Of a stretch of DNA of 64,000 nt, positions 17,448 to 26,366 are shown piece by piece (the first letter of the stretch is position 1; the number at the start of each line of letters is the position of its first letter). The stretch is from Cohnella phaseoli (GTDB taxonomy: Bacteria > Bacillota > Bacilli > Paenibacillales > Paenibacillaceae): assembly GCF_003386235.1 (NCBI RefSeq), contig NZ_QRDZ01000024.1, positions 41,405 to 105,404 on the forward strand, written 5' to 3'. The translations under genes and the position numbers were made by a program. The notes under the pieces were generated by a model. The model had not been told where the DNA came from. It made no database searches and saw only the letters and a program-made list of their open reading frames with translations.

Positions 17448-18350
17448 TTAATCTTCTCTGTAGCCAAGCGTCTTCAATATCGACTCGCGGTTGCGCCAGT
17501 CTTTATTGACCTTAACCCACAGCTCGAGAAAAATTTTCGATCCGAGCAATCGTTCCATATCGAGACGGGCCAGCTTGCCTACCTCTTTCAACAGCCCGCC
17601 GTTTTTGCCGATAATGATCCCCTTCTGCGAATCCCGTTCGACGTAAATGACGGCCCCAATGTTTACAAGTCCGTTGTCCGCAACGCTCATGCTTTCGATC
17701 TCTACCGCGATCGAGTGCGGAATCTCTTCCCTTGTCAGCTGCAGCAACTTCTCGCGAATGAGCTCGGCGCAGACAAATTGCTCGGGGTGGTCGGTAATCT
17801 GGTCGGCCGGATAGTACATCGGGCCTTCCTTCAAATACTTGGAAACCTGCTCAAGCAGCGCATTCACATTGTTGCCCTGCAGGGCGGATACCGGTACGAT
17901 TTCCGTAAAATCCATCTGTTTGCGAAATTTTTCGATTACCGGCAGCATCGCTTCCGGATGAATTTTATCGATTTTGTTTAATACGAGAAACACCGGCGTA
18001 TCTGTGACCTTCTTGAGTTGTTCCATAATGTAGCGATCGCCGCCGCCGATCGGTTCGGTTACGTCGGTCAGAAACAAAATCGCATCCACTTCGTTCAGCG
18101 CGCCCTCCGCCGCCTTGACCATATAGTTGCCGAGCTTGGAGTTCGGCTTATGGATGCCGGGCGTATCAAGGAAAACAATCTGCGTGTCGTCCGTCGTATA
18201 GACGCCGTGGATTTTGTTGCGCGTCGTCTGCGGCTTATCCGACATGATCGCGATTTTCTGGCCGATCGCTTGGTTCATCAGCGTCGACTTGCCGACGTTC
18301 GGACGTCCGACGATGGCGACGAAGCCCGATTTGAAGCCTTTCTTCTGCAT
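17448..18350 (-). CDS. era: GTPase Era
   Basis: 300-residue GTPase that binds the 3' end of 16S rRNA and checks 30S assembly. G motifs: G1 GRPNVGKST (16-24), G2 TTRNKIHG, G3 DTPG near 62, G4 NKID near 123, G5 VSAL near 152. The C-terminal KH domain (~205-290) contains GIIIGKNGGLLKEVG. GGAGAG precedes the ATG and overlaps the cdd stop region. The run cdd-era-yqzL-recO follows the B. subtilis order. Confidence 0.98.
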   Translation of the reverse strand: MQKKGFKSGFVAIVGRPNVGKSTLMNQAIGQKIAIMSDKPQTTRNKIHGVYTTDDTQIVFLDTPGIHKPNSKLGNYMVKAAEGALNEVDAILFLTDVTEPIGGGDRYIMEQLKKVTDTPVFLVLNKIDKIHPEAMLPVIEKFRKQMDFTEIVPVSALQGNNVNALLEQVSKYLKEGPMYYPADQITDHPEQFVCAELIREKLLQLTREEIPHSIAVEIESMSVADNGLVNIGAVIYVERDSQKGIIIGKNGGLLKEVGKLARLDMERLLGSKIFLELWVKVNKDWRNRESILKTLGYRED

Positions 18351-18353
18351 CTC

Positions 18354-18800
18354 TTACTCTCCTTCGACAGCCTCTCGGTTGTTCAGATCGCGCGGCGAGA
18401 ACGCTCCCGGCAGCAATTCCGCTACCGTCGTTACCCTCGTATCTCCGCGCACGTTGGCCAGCAATACCGGCATATCCGGCTCGCACAGCTCGAGCAGCAC
18501 CTGCCGGCAAACGCCGCAGGGAGCGATCGGCTGCTCGGTGTCGCCGATGACGGCGATGGCCCGGAATTCGCCGGCCTGCCGCCCGTCCGCGATCGCCCGG
18601 AACAGAGCGGTTCGCTCCGCGCAGTTCGTCGGCCCGTAAGCGGCATTCTCCACATTGCAGCCGTGATGCAGGTTGCCGTCCGCATCGACGACGACGGCGC
18701 CGACCGCGAACCGCGAATACGGCACATACGCTTTACTGCGAGCTTTGGAAGCCTCTTCGACAAGCCTTTCTTTGGTAACGCCTACACTTTCCAGTTCCAT
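18354..18800 (-). CDS. cdd: Cytidine deaminase
   Basis: 148-residue tetrameric-type cytidine deaminase that turns (deoxy)cytidine into (deoxy)uridine. Zinc site: Cys60 with catalytic Glu62 in PTNCAERTALF, and Cys95/Cys98 in PCGVCRQ. The substrate motif CNVENAAYG is at 48-56. About ten residues longer than the Bacillus enzyme at both ends. GGAGGC precedes the ATG at 18800. Confidence 0.96.
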   Translation of the reverse strand: MELESVGVTKERLVEEASKARSKAYVPYSRFAVGAVVVDADGNLHHGCNVENAAYGPTNCAERTALFRAIADGRQAGEFRAIAVIGDTEQPIAPCGVCRQVLLELCEPDMPVLLANVRGDTRVTTVAELLPGAFSPRDLNNREAVEGE

Positions 18801-18847
18801 ATGTCCAGCCTCCGATTATTTTCCGCGCTATTGCCTCTAGCGATTTG

Positions 18848-19225
18848 CTAGGCATGAACAATCATTCGCCACATAGGAGGTCCAAGCACGATCAGCCCCA
18901 CCGCAAGGGCGAATATGGCCATAACGAGCACCGCTCCCGCGGCCGAATCTTTGGCCGCCCGCGCCAGCGAATGCGTCTCGGTAGAGATTCGATCCACCGT
19001 CCGTTCAATGGCGGTGTTGAACAGCTCCGCCGACCAGACGCCGGCTATTGCAAGCAGCAGCCACAGCCAATCCGTACGCGAGACTTCCAGCCAGAGCCCC
19101 AACAGAATGACGACTGTAGCGGCAACCGCATGAAATCGCATATGACGTTCGTCCCGCAATGCCCCGATCAGGCCCGCCCACGCGCTGCGAAACGCTCGGG
19201 CTTCGCGCGAACGCCAGCCGCTCAT
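18848..19225 (-). CDS. dgkA: Diacylglycerol/undecaprenol kinase (DgkA family)
   Basis: 125-residue integral membrane lipid kinase. In Gram-positives the family mainly phosphorylates undecaprenol, feeding lipid carrier to wall synthesis. Three hydrophobic segments (about 34-52, 57-74, 96-120) and the conserved core VWSAELFNTAIERTVD with the catalytic Glu, then AKDSAAGAVLV. The ATG overlaps the ybeY stop by four bases (ATGA). The ribosome site is weak, so translation is probably coupled to ybeY. Confidence 0.95.
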   Translation of the reverse strand: MSGWRSREARAFRSAWAGLIGALRDERHMRFHAVAATVVILLGLWLEVSRTDWLWLLLAIAGVWSAELFNTAIERTVDRISTETHSLARAAKDSAAGAVLVMAIFALAVGLIVLGPPMWRMIVHA

Positions 19226-19758
19226 CGCAAGAGGCCCGCTTCCCGCAATACCTCTTCCTGCTTGGAGAACATCGCTTTCTCTTCGGCTTCGTCGCCGTGA
19301 TCATAACCGAGCAAATGCAGAAACCCGTGCACGAACAGGAAGCCCAGTTCGCGCTCGAAGCTGTGTCCGTACTCTTCGGCCTGCGCTTCCGCTCGCGGAA
19401 CGGAGATGACGATGTCGCCGAGCAGATCCGAGAACGGATCTCCCGCCTTCTCCTCGTCCTCCCAGCCGTCTTCCCCTTCCTCGGAGGACTCGTATTCATC
19501 CTCGTAGCGAATCTCTGCCTGCTCGCCCTCGATCAGCGAGAAGCTGAGCACGTCCGTCGGCTTGTCCAATCCGCGGTATTGGCGATTCAACTCGCGAATG
19601 CCTTCGTCGTCCGTCAGCGTCAACGTGACGATTCCCCGCTCGACTTCCTCCTTGCGACCGGCAATGACCAGCAGCTTCTCCAGCAGATCGATCCATTTCT
19701 CTTCGCGCTCTCCGCCCCCGTCTTCGCGTTCGTCGAGCCATTCCAGACTTAAAGTCAT
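19222..19758 (-). CDS. ybeY: Endoribonuclease YbeY (16S rRNA maturation)
   Basis: 178-residue single-strand RNase of the UPF0054 family, needed for 16S rRNA 3' maturation and 70S quality control. Zinc ligands His144, His148 and His154 in HGFLHLLGYDH. The upstream LNRQYRGLDKPTDVLSF is also conserved. A very acidic loop (~85-108, EDEYESSEEGEDGWEDEE) is richer in Glu/Asp than in B. subtilis. GGAGAACTAGAGG precedes the ATG. It overlaps dgkA and starts three bases after the pgpH frame ends, within one operon. Confidence 0.96.
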   Translation of the reverse strand: MTLSLEWLDEREDGGGEREEKWIDLLEKLLVIAGRKEEVERGIVTLTLTDDEGIRELNRQYRGLDKPTDVLSFSLIEGEQAEIRYEDEYESSEEGEDGWEDEEKAGDPFSDLLGDIVISVPRAEAQAEEYGHSFERELGFLFVHGFLHLLGYDHGDEAEEKAMFSKQEEVLREAGLLR

Positions 19759-19761
19759 CCT

Positions 19762-22041
19762 CTAGTTCTCCTTTGCTTCTCTGGCGTCGTCCGTAGCTTC
19801 CTTCGCCTGCTTCAACTGTTTGTCGTCCGGATATTCGATCCGGGAATGGAACATGCCGATGACCGCTTCCTTAAGCGTCTGAGCGATCTTGTCGAGCTCT
19901 TTCATCGTCAGATCGCATTCGTTGAATTGATGATCGTCCAGCCGATCTTTAATAATTTTGGCGATCATCTCTTCGATTTGTTCCACCTTCGGATGGTTGA
20001 GCGAACGAACGGCGGCTTCCACGCAGTCGGCGATGCCGACGATCGCCGCCTCCTTCGATTGCGCTTTAGGTCCGGGATAGCGGTAATCGTCCTCGGTAAA
20101 GTCGATTTCCTTCCCCTGCTCCTGCGCTTGTTTAACCGCCTTATAGTAAAAATATTTCAAGAAAGTAGAGCCGTGGTGCTGCTCGGCAATGTCGCGAATC
20201 GGCTTGGGCAGCTTGTGGGCCTTCAGCATGTCCGCCCCATCCCTGGCATGCGCGACGATAATCGAGGCGCTCACCTTCGGGTCTAGCTTATCATGCGGAT
20301 TGCCGGAAGCGTTCTGGTTTTCGATAAAATAAAGCGGTCGCTTCGTCTTGCCGACATCGTGGTAGAACGAGCCGACGCGGCATAGCAATCCGTTCGCTCC
20401 GACCGCCTCGGCGGCCGTCTCCGACAAATTGCCGACCATCAAGCTGTGATGGTAGGTTCCCGGGGTTTCGGTCAGCAGCTTGCGCAGCAGCGGGTGGTTC
20501 GGATTGGACAGCTCGACCAGCTTCAGTGCGGACAAAATGCCGAACGTCACTTCGAAGAACGGCATCAGCCCGATTACCAGTACCGCCGTCAGCAGTCCGC
20601 TCGCGAGCATAAAGATAACGGATTGCAGCAAGTCCGAACGGCTTGGCTCCGGATTGACCAGCATAAGCGCCAGCACCGCGACCGAGCCGAACAGGCTGAC
20701 CATAATTCCCGCCTTCAGAATCGACGAGCGCTGACTCGCCTTATGGATCGCAAGCACGGCCGTAAAGGAAACGACGGCGGCTACGAAACCATAATGGAAA
20801 TCAAACATAAACTTCTGTTCAACGTTGAGAATAACGCTGGCCAGCAGCGTAAACAGGAGCGAGCTGACCAAGCCGAGATGCATGTCCAGCAGCAGCGTGA
20901 CGAGCATGCCGCCCATGGCGATCGGCGCCAGGTAGCCGACGAACGGCCAATCCGCGCTGTACGTCAGCGCGACCAAGTGCATGAACAGAAGATTCAGAGC
21001 GAAGATCAGCAGCAGCATAACCCAGTGCGCGTTCGTCTTCCTCAGAATCGTCGACGCCGACGTTAACTCGCCGTAAACGTACAATGCCAGCGTCAGGATG
21101 ACGGACAGCAGCAGCGTGCCAAGCTGCGGCCAATAGTTTTTGCGCTCCTGCAGCAGCCCCATTCCGTCGAGTTTCTCGTAGAGCGCCTCCGAAATGACCT
21201 GCCCTTTTTTGACGACGATATCTCCTTGCTTGATCACGACCTGAGGCGTATTCTCCTTCGCTTTCATCCTCGCGGTCTCGGTTTCCTTCTTGTCATAGAA
21301 CTTGTTCGGCGTAATCGCCAGCCGCGCCAGCTCCTGTACGATCTCCCGCTCCGTCTTAAGCGACAGGGAGCTGGCGTTCACGAGCTCGGCTACCTTCGTA
21401 CGGCCGGTTTCTGCATTCGCGAGCGACTCGATCGTCAGCCTCCGCACGACGTCGCGGGCTACCCCGCGCATCTCTTGGAGCTGTTCGGGCGACATGCGCG
21501 GGATCTTGTAATAGGTTTCCTCTGGAATGGCGTATTTCTGCGCGGCGACGACCCGCTGCATCTCGGCCAGCAGTTCCGCCGAATACGCCTCCGAATTGCG
21601 GCTGGAGATGACGAAGCTGGCTACGTACTGGTCGACCCGCTCCGGAATGACCCGGCGGAAGATGTCGACACGGTCCGCTTCGGTAATTTGGTCGTCCATG
21701 TTCAGTTCTTCGATTCTGGCGAACAGTTCGTTCACGAGCACCTCGTTCTTGAGCTGCACGATCGAATACATGTCGGGCACACCGTTCGCCGCATCCTCCT
21801 GCGCCTGCAAGGTCGCCTTCTCGTCAACCTCTTGGCGCGGCGCGCGGATATCCTTATCCGCCTTGGCATTAAGCGTAATGTCGTACGTCTCCGGAACGAT
21901 CCGCGGAGCCAGACTGAAGTAAAACAAAAACACAAAAAGCAGAAGCAGGAGCCAGCGCATCGCCGCGCTGTTCTTCCATCCTGCCGCTGCCCCGGACAAG
22001 GTAAGCGGATTGCTAGGCTGGCCGCTATTGTTTCGACTCAT
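19762..22041 (-). CDS. pgpH: Cyclic-di-AMP phosphodiesterase PgpH (7TM-HD protein)
   Basis: 759-residue membrane HD hydrolase that breaks down c-di-AMP. Order: a TM near 28-46, an extracytoplasmic 7TMR-HDED sensor domain (~50-310), seven TM segments (~318-500), and a cytosolic HD domain (~520-720) with HHSLMVGNLSETAAEAVGAN, FYHDVGKTKRP containing the HD pair, HARDGADM and AEQHHGS. GGGAGGGG precedes the ATG. It lies between phoH and ybeY as B. subtilis yqfF does. c-di-AMP controls K+ and osmolyte transport, which makes the Mrp/Usp locus in the same window of interest. Confidence 0.96.
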   Translation of the reverse strand: MSRNNSGQPSNPLTLSGAAAGWKNSAAMRWLLLLLFVFLFYFSLAPRIVPETYDITLNAKADKDIRAPRQEVDEKATLQAQEDAANGVPDMYSIVQLKNEVLVNELFARIEELNMDDQITEADRVDIFRRVIPERVDQYVASFVISSRNSEAYSAELLAEMQRVVAAQKYAIPEETYYKIPRMSPEQLQEMRGVARDVVRRLTIESLANAETGRTKVAELVNASSLSLKTEREIVQELARLAITPNKFYDKKETETARMKAKENTPQVVIKQGDIVVKKGQVISEALYEKLDGMGLLQERKNYWPQLGTLLLSVILTLALYVYGELTSASTILRKTNAHWVMLLLIFALNLLFMHLVALTYSADWPFVGYLAPIAMGGMLVTLLLDMHLGLVSSLLFTLLASVILNVEQKFMFDFHYGFVAAVVSFTAVLAIHKASQRSSILKAGIMVSLFGSVAVLALMLVNPEPSRSDLLQSVIFMLASGLLTAVLVIGLMPFFEVTFGILSALKLVELSNPNHPLLRKLLTETPGTYHHSLMVGNLSETAAEAVGANGLLCRVGSFYHDVGKTKRPLYFIENQNASGNPHDKLDPKVSASIIVAHARDGADMLKAHKLPKPIRDIAEQHHGSTFLKYFYYKAVKQAQEQGKEIDFTEDDYRYPGPKAQSKEAAIVGIADCVEAAVRSLNHPKVEQIEEMIAKIIKDRLDDHQFNECDLTMKELDKIAQTLKEAVIGMFHSRIEYPDDKQLKQAKEATDDAREAKEN

Positions 22042-22068
22042 CCGGCACTCCCCTCCCTTAAGGGTTAT

Positions 22069-23034
22069 TTATTGTTCGCTGTCCGCGTTGTAGGCCAATA
22101 TGATTTTCTGCACGAGCGCATGCCTGACGACGTCCTGGTCGGTGAAATACACGATGCCGATCTCCTCGATGGCGCGAAGAATCCGCTCCGCCTCCATCAG
22201 CCCGGACTTTTTGCCTTTCGGCAAATCGATCTGGGTCACGTCGCCGGTAATTACCATCCGGGAGCCGAAGCCCAGCCTTGTCAGAAACATCTTCATCTGC
22301 TCGGGCGTCGTGTTCTGCGCTTCGTCCAAAATGACGAACGAATCGTCCAGCGTGCGCCCTCTCATGTAGGCGAGCGGGGCGATTTCGATTTGGCCGCGTT
22401 CCATCGCCTTGGCCACTCCTTCGACGCCAAGCGCGTCGTTAAGGGCGTCGTACAGCGGTCTTAGATACGGGTCTACCTTCTCCTGCAGGTCTCCGGGCAG
22501 AAATCCGAGATTTTCCCCTGCTTCGACGGCCGGACGAGTGAGCAGTATGCGCTTAACCCGGCCTTCCTTCAAAGCCGCGATGGCGCACATAACGGCGAGA
22601 TAAGTCTTGCCCGTACCGGCGGGACCGATGCCGAACACGATATCCTTCTTGCGGATCGTCGTCACATAGTGGCGCTGTCCCAGCGTCTTCGGAACAATCG
22701 GCTTGCCGCGGAAAGTATGCGTAATCTCACCCTTGAACAACGAGAGCAGCTCGTCCGCTTTCATCTCGCGCGACAGCTCGAGCGCGTAGCGAACGTCGCG
22801 TTCGCTAAGCTGCAGCCCGCTCTGTACGAGTTGGATCAGCGTCTCGAACAGCTGCTGCAAGGAACGGACCTCTTCCTCGGGACCTTCAATATAAATCTCC
22901 GCGTCTCGGGATCGGATCAGCGACACGGTCTCCTTCTCGATCAAGCGCAAAAACTTGTCCTGCGGGCCGAACAGAGCCAGCCCCTCCGCCGCGTTCTGGA
23001 GCGGGATTGTCGTCGAATGCTTCAGTTCAGTCAA
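22069..23034 (-). CDS. phoH: PhoH family ATPase, TTG start
   Basis: 321-residue PhoH-type P-loop ATPase, related to the ATPase half of RNA helicases and linked to RNA metabolism. Walker A is GPAGTGKTYLA (~140-150), with FVILDEAQNTTPEQMKMFLTR as Walker B and VTGDVTQIDLPKG as the third motif. The start is TTG at 23034 with GGGGGAATGAG upstream; an ATG inside that site runs into a stop at once. Same place, between yqfD and pgpH, as in B. subtilis. Confidence 0.95.
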   Translation of the reverse strand: MTELKHSTTIPLQNAAEGLALFGPQDKFLRLIEKETVSLIRSRDAEIYIEGPEEEVRSLQQLFETLIQLVQSGLQLSERDVRYALELSREMKADELLSLFKGEITHTFRGKPIVPKTLGQRHYVTTIRKKDIVFGIGPAGTGKTYLAVMCAIAALKEGRVKRILLTRPAVEAGENLGFLPGDLQEKVDPYLRPLYDALNDALGVEGVAKAMERGQIEIAPLAYMRGRTLDDSFVILDEAQNTTPEQMKMFLTRLGFGSRMVITGDVTQIDLPKGKKSGLMEAERILRAIEEIGIVYFTDQDVVRHALVQKIILAYNADSEQ

Positions 23035-23063
23035 AAAAACTCATTCCCCCTAAACTCTATCCG

Positions 23064-24242
23064 CTACGAGATTGGACGTTCGACCTCGATAGATTGTTCC
23101 ACCTCAAAAAGAACGGTTAACATCACTTTACCATTCTCGGTTTGTTCATGCAAAATGTTTTCCGCTTTAATTGTCGCATCTTTGCCCGCCTTCGCCAGCA
23201 ATTCCGCTCTCGCTTGCGCCAATCCGACCTCTTTCGCCTCGACGGGAGTAAGCTTCTTGCCGATTTCGACGACTTCCTGCTCAAGCTCCTTCATCGTTCC
23301 GAACGGCAAAATCTTGTTCCAGAGCTGAGCTTTTTTGATCGTTGTACGAATTTGCGATTGCTCGAAGGCAGGCGCGCCATATCCTGAAATCTGCAAAGCG
23401 CGGTTTCCGATTATCAGGTAGCTCCGCTCCGTGGATTCGCCGGTCAAATTTCTCGTCGCCGACTGCAGCGGGGAGGAAATCCGGTATTCGTGCCAGACAA
23501 GCCCCATCACCTTGCCCTTGGACACGACGTGTTTGCTGTTTGTCTCGTTGCCCAACACGCCGGAGATAAGAATGTCGCCCTTGCGCACCCTGTCATTGCG
23601 TTCCACCTGCGGCCTGCCGTTCTCCGCCACGATGCGGGTGATAACCGCATCCGTCTTGGCGACGAGATGACGCGGCCCTTCCAGCGCCTTGGCCTCCGGC
23701 TTCGTCGATTCGACGACCGTAATCGTAATGGACGTTCCGCGCTTGTCCACGCCGACCCAGGCCGCCTCGGGCAGGCGAAGAGCAAGACGCTGCGACAGGG
23801 AGGCTGCGTTAGCGAGCCTGAACGACCATTGATAGCCGTAAATGCCCTCCGCTCTCGCCGCCTGACGAATTTGCTCCTCGGGGATCGCCGAATTTCCTTC
23901 CACCTTCACGTCCCAGATTAATGTGGACAGCACAAACAGCGCAAGCACAAACGCGAGCATTCCTCCCGCGAACGTCTTACGACGCGACAGTCTGGCCATT
24001 TTGAACGGCAGACCGTGCCTGGATACAATTCGAGTGCGGCAGCCGCTCTTCTTAAGCAGCGGACGCATCCGAAAAAAATCGGGGATCGATACCCCGCATG
24101 TCAGCTCTCCGGCAGGCGAAAACGAAATATTCCACAGGTCGATCCGCTCCTGCGCCGCCGCATTGACGAATCGTTCCGCCCCTTCTCCGATCAGCTTGAC
24201 CCATACGTAACCGCGCGCATACGCGACCCAGTTCCCCTTCAT
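23064..24242 (-). CDS. yqfD: Sporulation protein YqfD
   Basis: 392-residue membrane protein required for sporulation in B. subtilis, where it is made in the mother cell. The N-terminal GNWVAYARGYVWVKLIGEG and the RMRPLLKKSGCRTRIVSRHGLPF block precede a single TM (~92-112, KTFAGGMLAFVLALFVLSTL). A large outer domain follows (IPEEQIRQAA..., GTSITITVVEST, VRKGDILISG). I chose ATG 24242 with GGGGAGGG upstream; the frame extension to 24344 is not needed. Probably co-transcribed with yqfC from a sigma-E promoter, although 130 bases separate them. Confidence 0.93.
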   Translation of the reverse strand: MKGNWVAYARGYVWVKLIGEGAERFVNAAAQERIDLWNISFSPAGELTCGVSIPDFFRMRPLLKKSGCRTRIVSRHGLPFKMARLSRRKTFAGGMLAFVLALFVLSTLIWDVKVEGNSAIPEEQIRQAARAEGIYGYQWSFRLANAASLSQRLALRLPEAAWVGVDKRGTSITITVVESTKPEAKALEGPRHLVAKTDAVITRIVAENGRPQVERNDRVRKGDILISGVLGNETNSKHVVSKGKVMGLVWHEYRISSPLQSATRNLTGESTERSYLIIGNRALQISGYGAPAFEQSQIRTTIKKAQLWNKILPFGTMKELEQEVVEIGKKLTPVEAKEVGLAQARAELLAKAGKDATIKAENILHEQTENGKVMLTVLFEVEQSIEVERPIS

Positions 24243-24372
24243 AATTGCTCCCTCCCCGCATAGAGCTTGTCCAGTTTCGAGCGACCGGACGCCGCCCCGC
24301 GCGCCGCGGCGGAGAGCGTTCCGATCGCTCCGGCCGGGCCGCAAGACGGCAAAACGCCTGTCTCTCCGACGT

Positions 24373-24669
24373 TCAGCCTGACGGTTTCCCTTTTACATGC
24401 AGTTGAACGCCCAGTATCCTTCCTTCCACGAACACTTCCTCCGCCCTGATATTGCGGATGACCAAATCTTGGCCCGTTATCTCCATTTCCCCGCCGTCCA
24501 TTGCAAGTCTGAGCGTATCCGGAGAGAAGTGAAGGATGCCCCGGTGATTTTCCACCGTCAATTGAAGGCCCCCGATCATCGTGATGCGCGGCAAGTCCAG
24601 CGCGACATCCTGCGGCAGATCGAGAATCGTCGCGGTCCATTTGCGCAGCTTTCGACTTACACGCATCAT
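24373..24669 (-). CDS. yqfC: Sporulation protein YqfC
   Basis: 98-residue protein of the YqfC/YabP family, beta-rich, expressed in the mother cell under sigma-E in B. subtilis. The pattern LDLPRITMIGGLQLTVENHRG, ITGQDLVIRNIRAEEVFVEGRI is the family core (given in pieces). No TM. AGGAGGGAGG precedes two tandem ATGs. The sigma-E-like promoter is just upstream. Confidence 0.92.
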   Translation of the reverse strand: MMRVSRKLRKWTATILDLPQDVALDLPRITMIGGLQLTVENHRGILHFSPDTLRLAMDGGEMEITGQDLVIRNIRAEEVFVEGRILGVQLHVKGKPSG

Positions 24670-24695
24670 TGGGCGGTCCTCCCTCCTATACGATA

Positions 24696-24723
24696 AACAT
24701 ATGCGCTAACGCCCCTCTTTATG
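24696..24723 (-). promoter_or_regulatory. Sigma-E-like promoter of yqfC-yqfD
   Basis: CATAAA (24723-24718), 14-base spacer, CATATGTT (24703-24696). This matches the sigma-E pattern (CATA..-type -35, 13-14 bases, CATA---T) and the known mother-cell control of yqfC in B. subtilis. Confidence 0.65.
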
Positions 24724-24747
24724 AAGTCGTTCAAAAATCGCAAGCGC

Positions 24748-24806
24748 AAAAAAAGGCCGATGCGCACGCCGGAAGCACGTAGCTTCCTGACTGCGCATCG
24801 ACCTTT
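24748..24806 (-). terminator. Terminator of the nfeD-floA operon
   Basis: Long stem AAAGGTCGATGCGCA paired with TGCGCATCGGCCTTT (one mismatch), with an inner GGAAGC/GCTTCC hairpin, then TTTTTTT on minus. It isolates the sigma-W unit from yqfC. Confidence 0.85.
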
Positions 24807-24820
24807 GGCCGACTTCGCCG

Positions 24821-25258
24821 TTAACGCCGATAAGGCTTGCGGGCCCGCGGGCGGCCCAATATTTCCGACCAGAGCACCGCACGGGCCAAATCCCGGTTGC
24901 TCAAGTCGCCTTCCTTGCCTGCTCCTTGGACTTCCGCTCGCCTCGACACAGCTGTACGAAGGGGCGGGCTCACGAATTCCTGCGGTTCGTCGCCGGCAGG
25001 CTCCGAATAGGACTCCTGAGGCGCGTAGGAGACGTTGTGAGGCCGTTCGGCAGCCAAATCCGGCCTAACCTCCGCCGGCAGCGGACGAGGACGAGACGGC
25101 CGCTCAGGCTGCCCGTGGACCTCTCCCCTGAATTCCGGCATCCGGTTAGGCGCGCGCTTCTCAAGCGATGACTTGCGGAAAAACAAAAAGTAAAGGATCC
25201 CGACGATGACGATCACAAACTGAATATTAGAGGTCAGGAACGTTACGAGCTGCTCCAA
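24821..25258 (-). CDS. Small membrane-anchored protein, unknown, last gene of the nfeD-floA unit
   Basis: 145 residues. One N-terminal TM (about 10-27, NIQFVIVIVGILYFLFF), then a long polar, Pro/Arg/Glu-rich, probably disordered tail, ending in a short conserved-looking block SNRDLARAVLWSEILGRPRA. No family recognised. It takes the position of yqfB in the B. subtilis yqeZ-yqfA-yqfB operon but shows no clear likeness to it. Because it is single-pass and next to floA, a role as a floatillin-domain client is possible but only inferred from context. Confidence 0.72.
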   Translation of the reverse strand: MEQLVTFLTSNIQFVIVIVGILYFLFFRKSSLEKRAPNRMPEFRGEVHGQPERPSRPRPLPAEVRPDLAAERPHNVSYAPQESYSEPAGDEPQEFVSPPLRTAVSRRAEVQGAGKEGDLSNRDLARAVLWSEILGRPRARKPYRR

Positions 25259-25291
25259 GGCGCTCCCTCCTTCCCGCTTGGCGCGGACTTA

Positions 25292-26290
25292 TTACGACTT
25301 CTTCGGTCCGTCTCCGCCAAGCAAATCGCTCTGACCGCCGATAGAGCCTCTCATCTGCGTATCCGCTTCGATGTTTTTCAGGTTCATGTAATCCATGACG
25401 CCGAGATTGCCGGACTTCAGCGCAGCCGCCATCGCCAGCGGGACCTCGGATTCCGCCTCGACGACCTTCGCCTGCATCTCGACGACGCGAGCCTTCATCT
25501 CCTGCTCATGGGCGACGGCCATTGCGCGGCGTTCCTCGGCCTTCGCCTGAGCGATGCGCTTGTCGGCTTCGGCCTGCTCGGTCTGCAGGTGAGCGCCGAT
25601 ATTTTTGCCGACGTCCACGTCGGAGATGTCGATGGACAAAATTTCGAATGCCGTTCCCGCATCCAAGCCTTTGCTCAGAACCGTCTTCGAGATCAGGTCG
25701 GGGTGTTCAAGCACGTCTTTATGGGATTCCGACGCGCCGTTCGTACTGACGATCCCCTCCGCAACACGAGCAAGCACAGTCTCTTCCCCGGCGCCGCCGA
25801 CGAGACGATCAATATTCGCCCTCACCGTAACTCTGGCGCGGACTTTGACTTCGATCCCGTTTTTGGCTACGGCGGATACGACAGGAGTTTCAATAACTTT
25901 CGGGTTAACGCTCATCTGCACCGCTTGCAGCACGTCCCGTCCGGCCAGGTCGATCGCCGCTGCCCGTTCGAACACAAGCGGAATATTGGCGCGTTGAGCC
26001 GCGATCAGCGCGTTGACGACGCGGTCGACGTTGCCCCCCGCCAGGTAGTGACTTTCCAATTGATTGATATGCAGACCGAGTCCGGCCTTCGATGCTTTGA
26101 TCAGCGGATTGACGATCCGGCTCGGTACGACGCGCCGCAGCCGCATGGCCACGAGCGTAATGATGCTGATGCGAACTCCGGCGGCAAGCGCTGAAATCCA
26201 CAGCATAAACGGGAAAAAGCTCATAAAGACCGATACCCCGATCACAACAAGAGCAATAATGACAAAAAGCTGAATATCCGTGCCGCTCAT
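25292..26290 (-). CDS. floA: Flotillin-like protein FloA
   Basis: 332-residue SPFH/band-7 scaffold of functional membrane microdomains. An N-terminal hydrophobic hairpin (about 5-50) is followed by the SPFH region (AAIDLAGRDVLQAVQMSVNPKVIETP, VKVRARVTVRANIDRLVGGAGEETVLARV, in pieces), then a coiled-coil EA-rich tail (AEADKRIAQAKAEERRAMAVAHEQEMKARVVEMQAKV) for oligomers. ATG 26290 has GGAGGT upstream; the frame extends to 26341 but that part looks non-coding. Downstream of nfeD in a sigma-W-type operon. Confidence 0.96.
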   Translation of the reverse strand: MSGTDIQLFVIIALVVIGVSVFMSFFPFMLWISALAAGVRISIITLVAMRLRRVVPSRIVNPLIKASKAGLGLHINQLESHYLAGGNVDRVVNALIAAQRANIPLVFERAAAIDLAGRDVLQAVQMSVNPKVIETPVVSAVAKNGIEVKVRARVTVRANIDRLVGGAGEETVLARVAEGIVSTNGASESHKDVLEHPDLISKTVLSKGLDAGTAFEILSIDISDVDVGKNIGAHLQTEQAEADKRIAQAKAEERRAMAVAHEQEMKARVVEMQAKVVEAESEVPLAMAAALKSGNLGVMDYMNLKNIEADTQMRGSIGGQSDLLGGDGPKKS

Positions 26291-26366
26291 AACATACCTC
26301 CGACTTTTTATTTGTAAAGCATACAGCTGAAAACCGGTCATATTGAACTCGGCATAGAGACTTCCG

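Noticed and set aside
21226..22464. 412-codon plus-strand frame across pgpH and phoH
   Set aside because: Antisense shadow spanning two real genes and their junction.
24243..24372. Missed gene between yqfC and yqfD
   Set aside because: 130 GC-rich bases without a start plus ribosome site in any frame of useful length.
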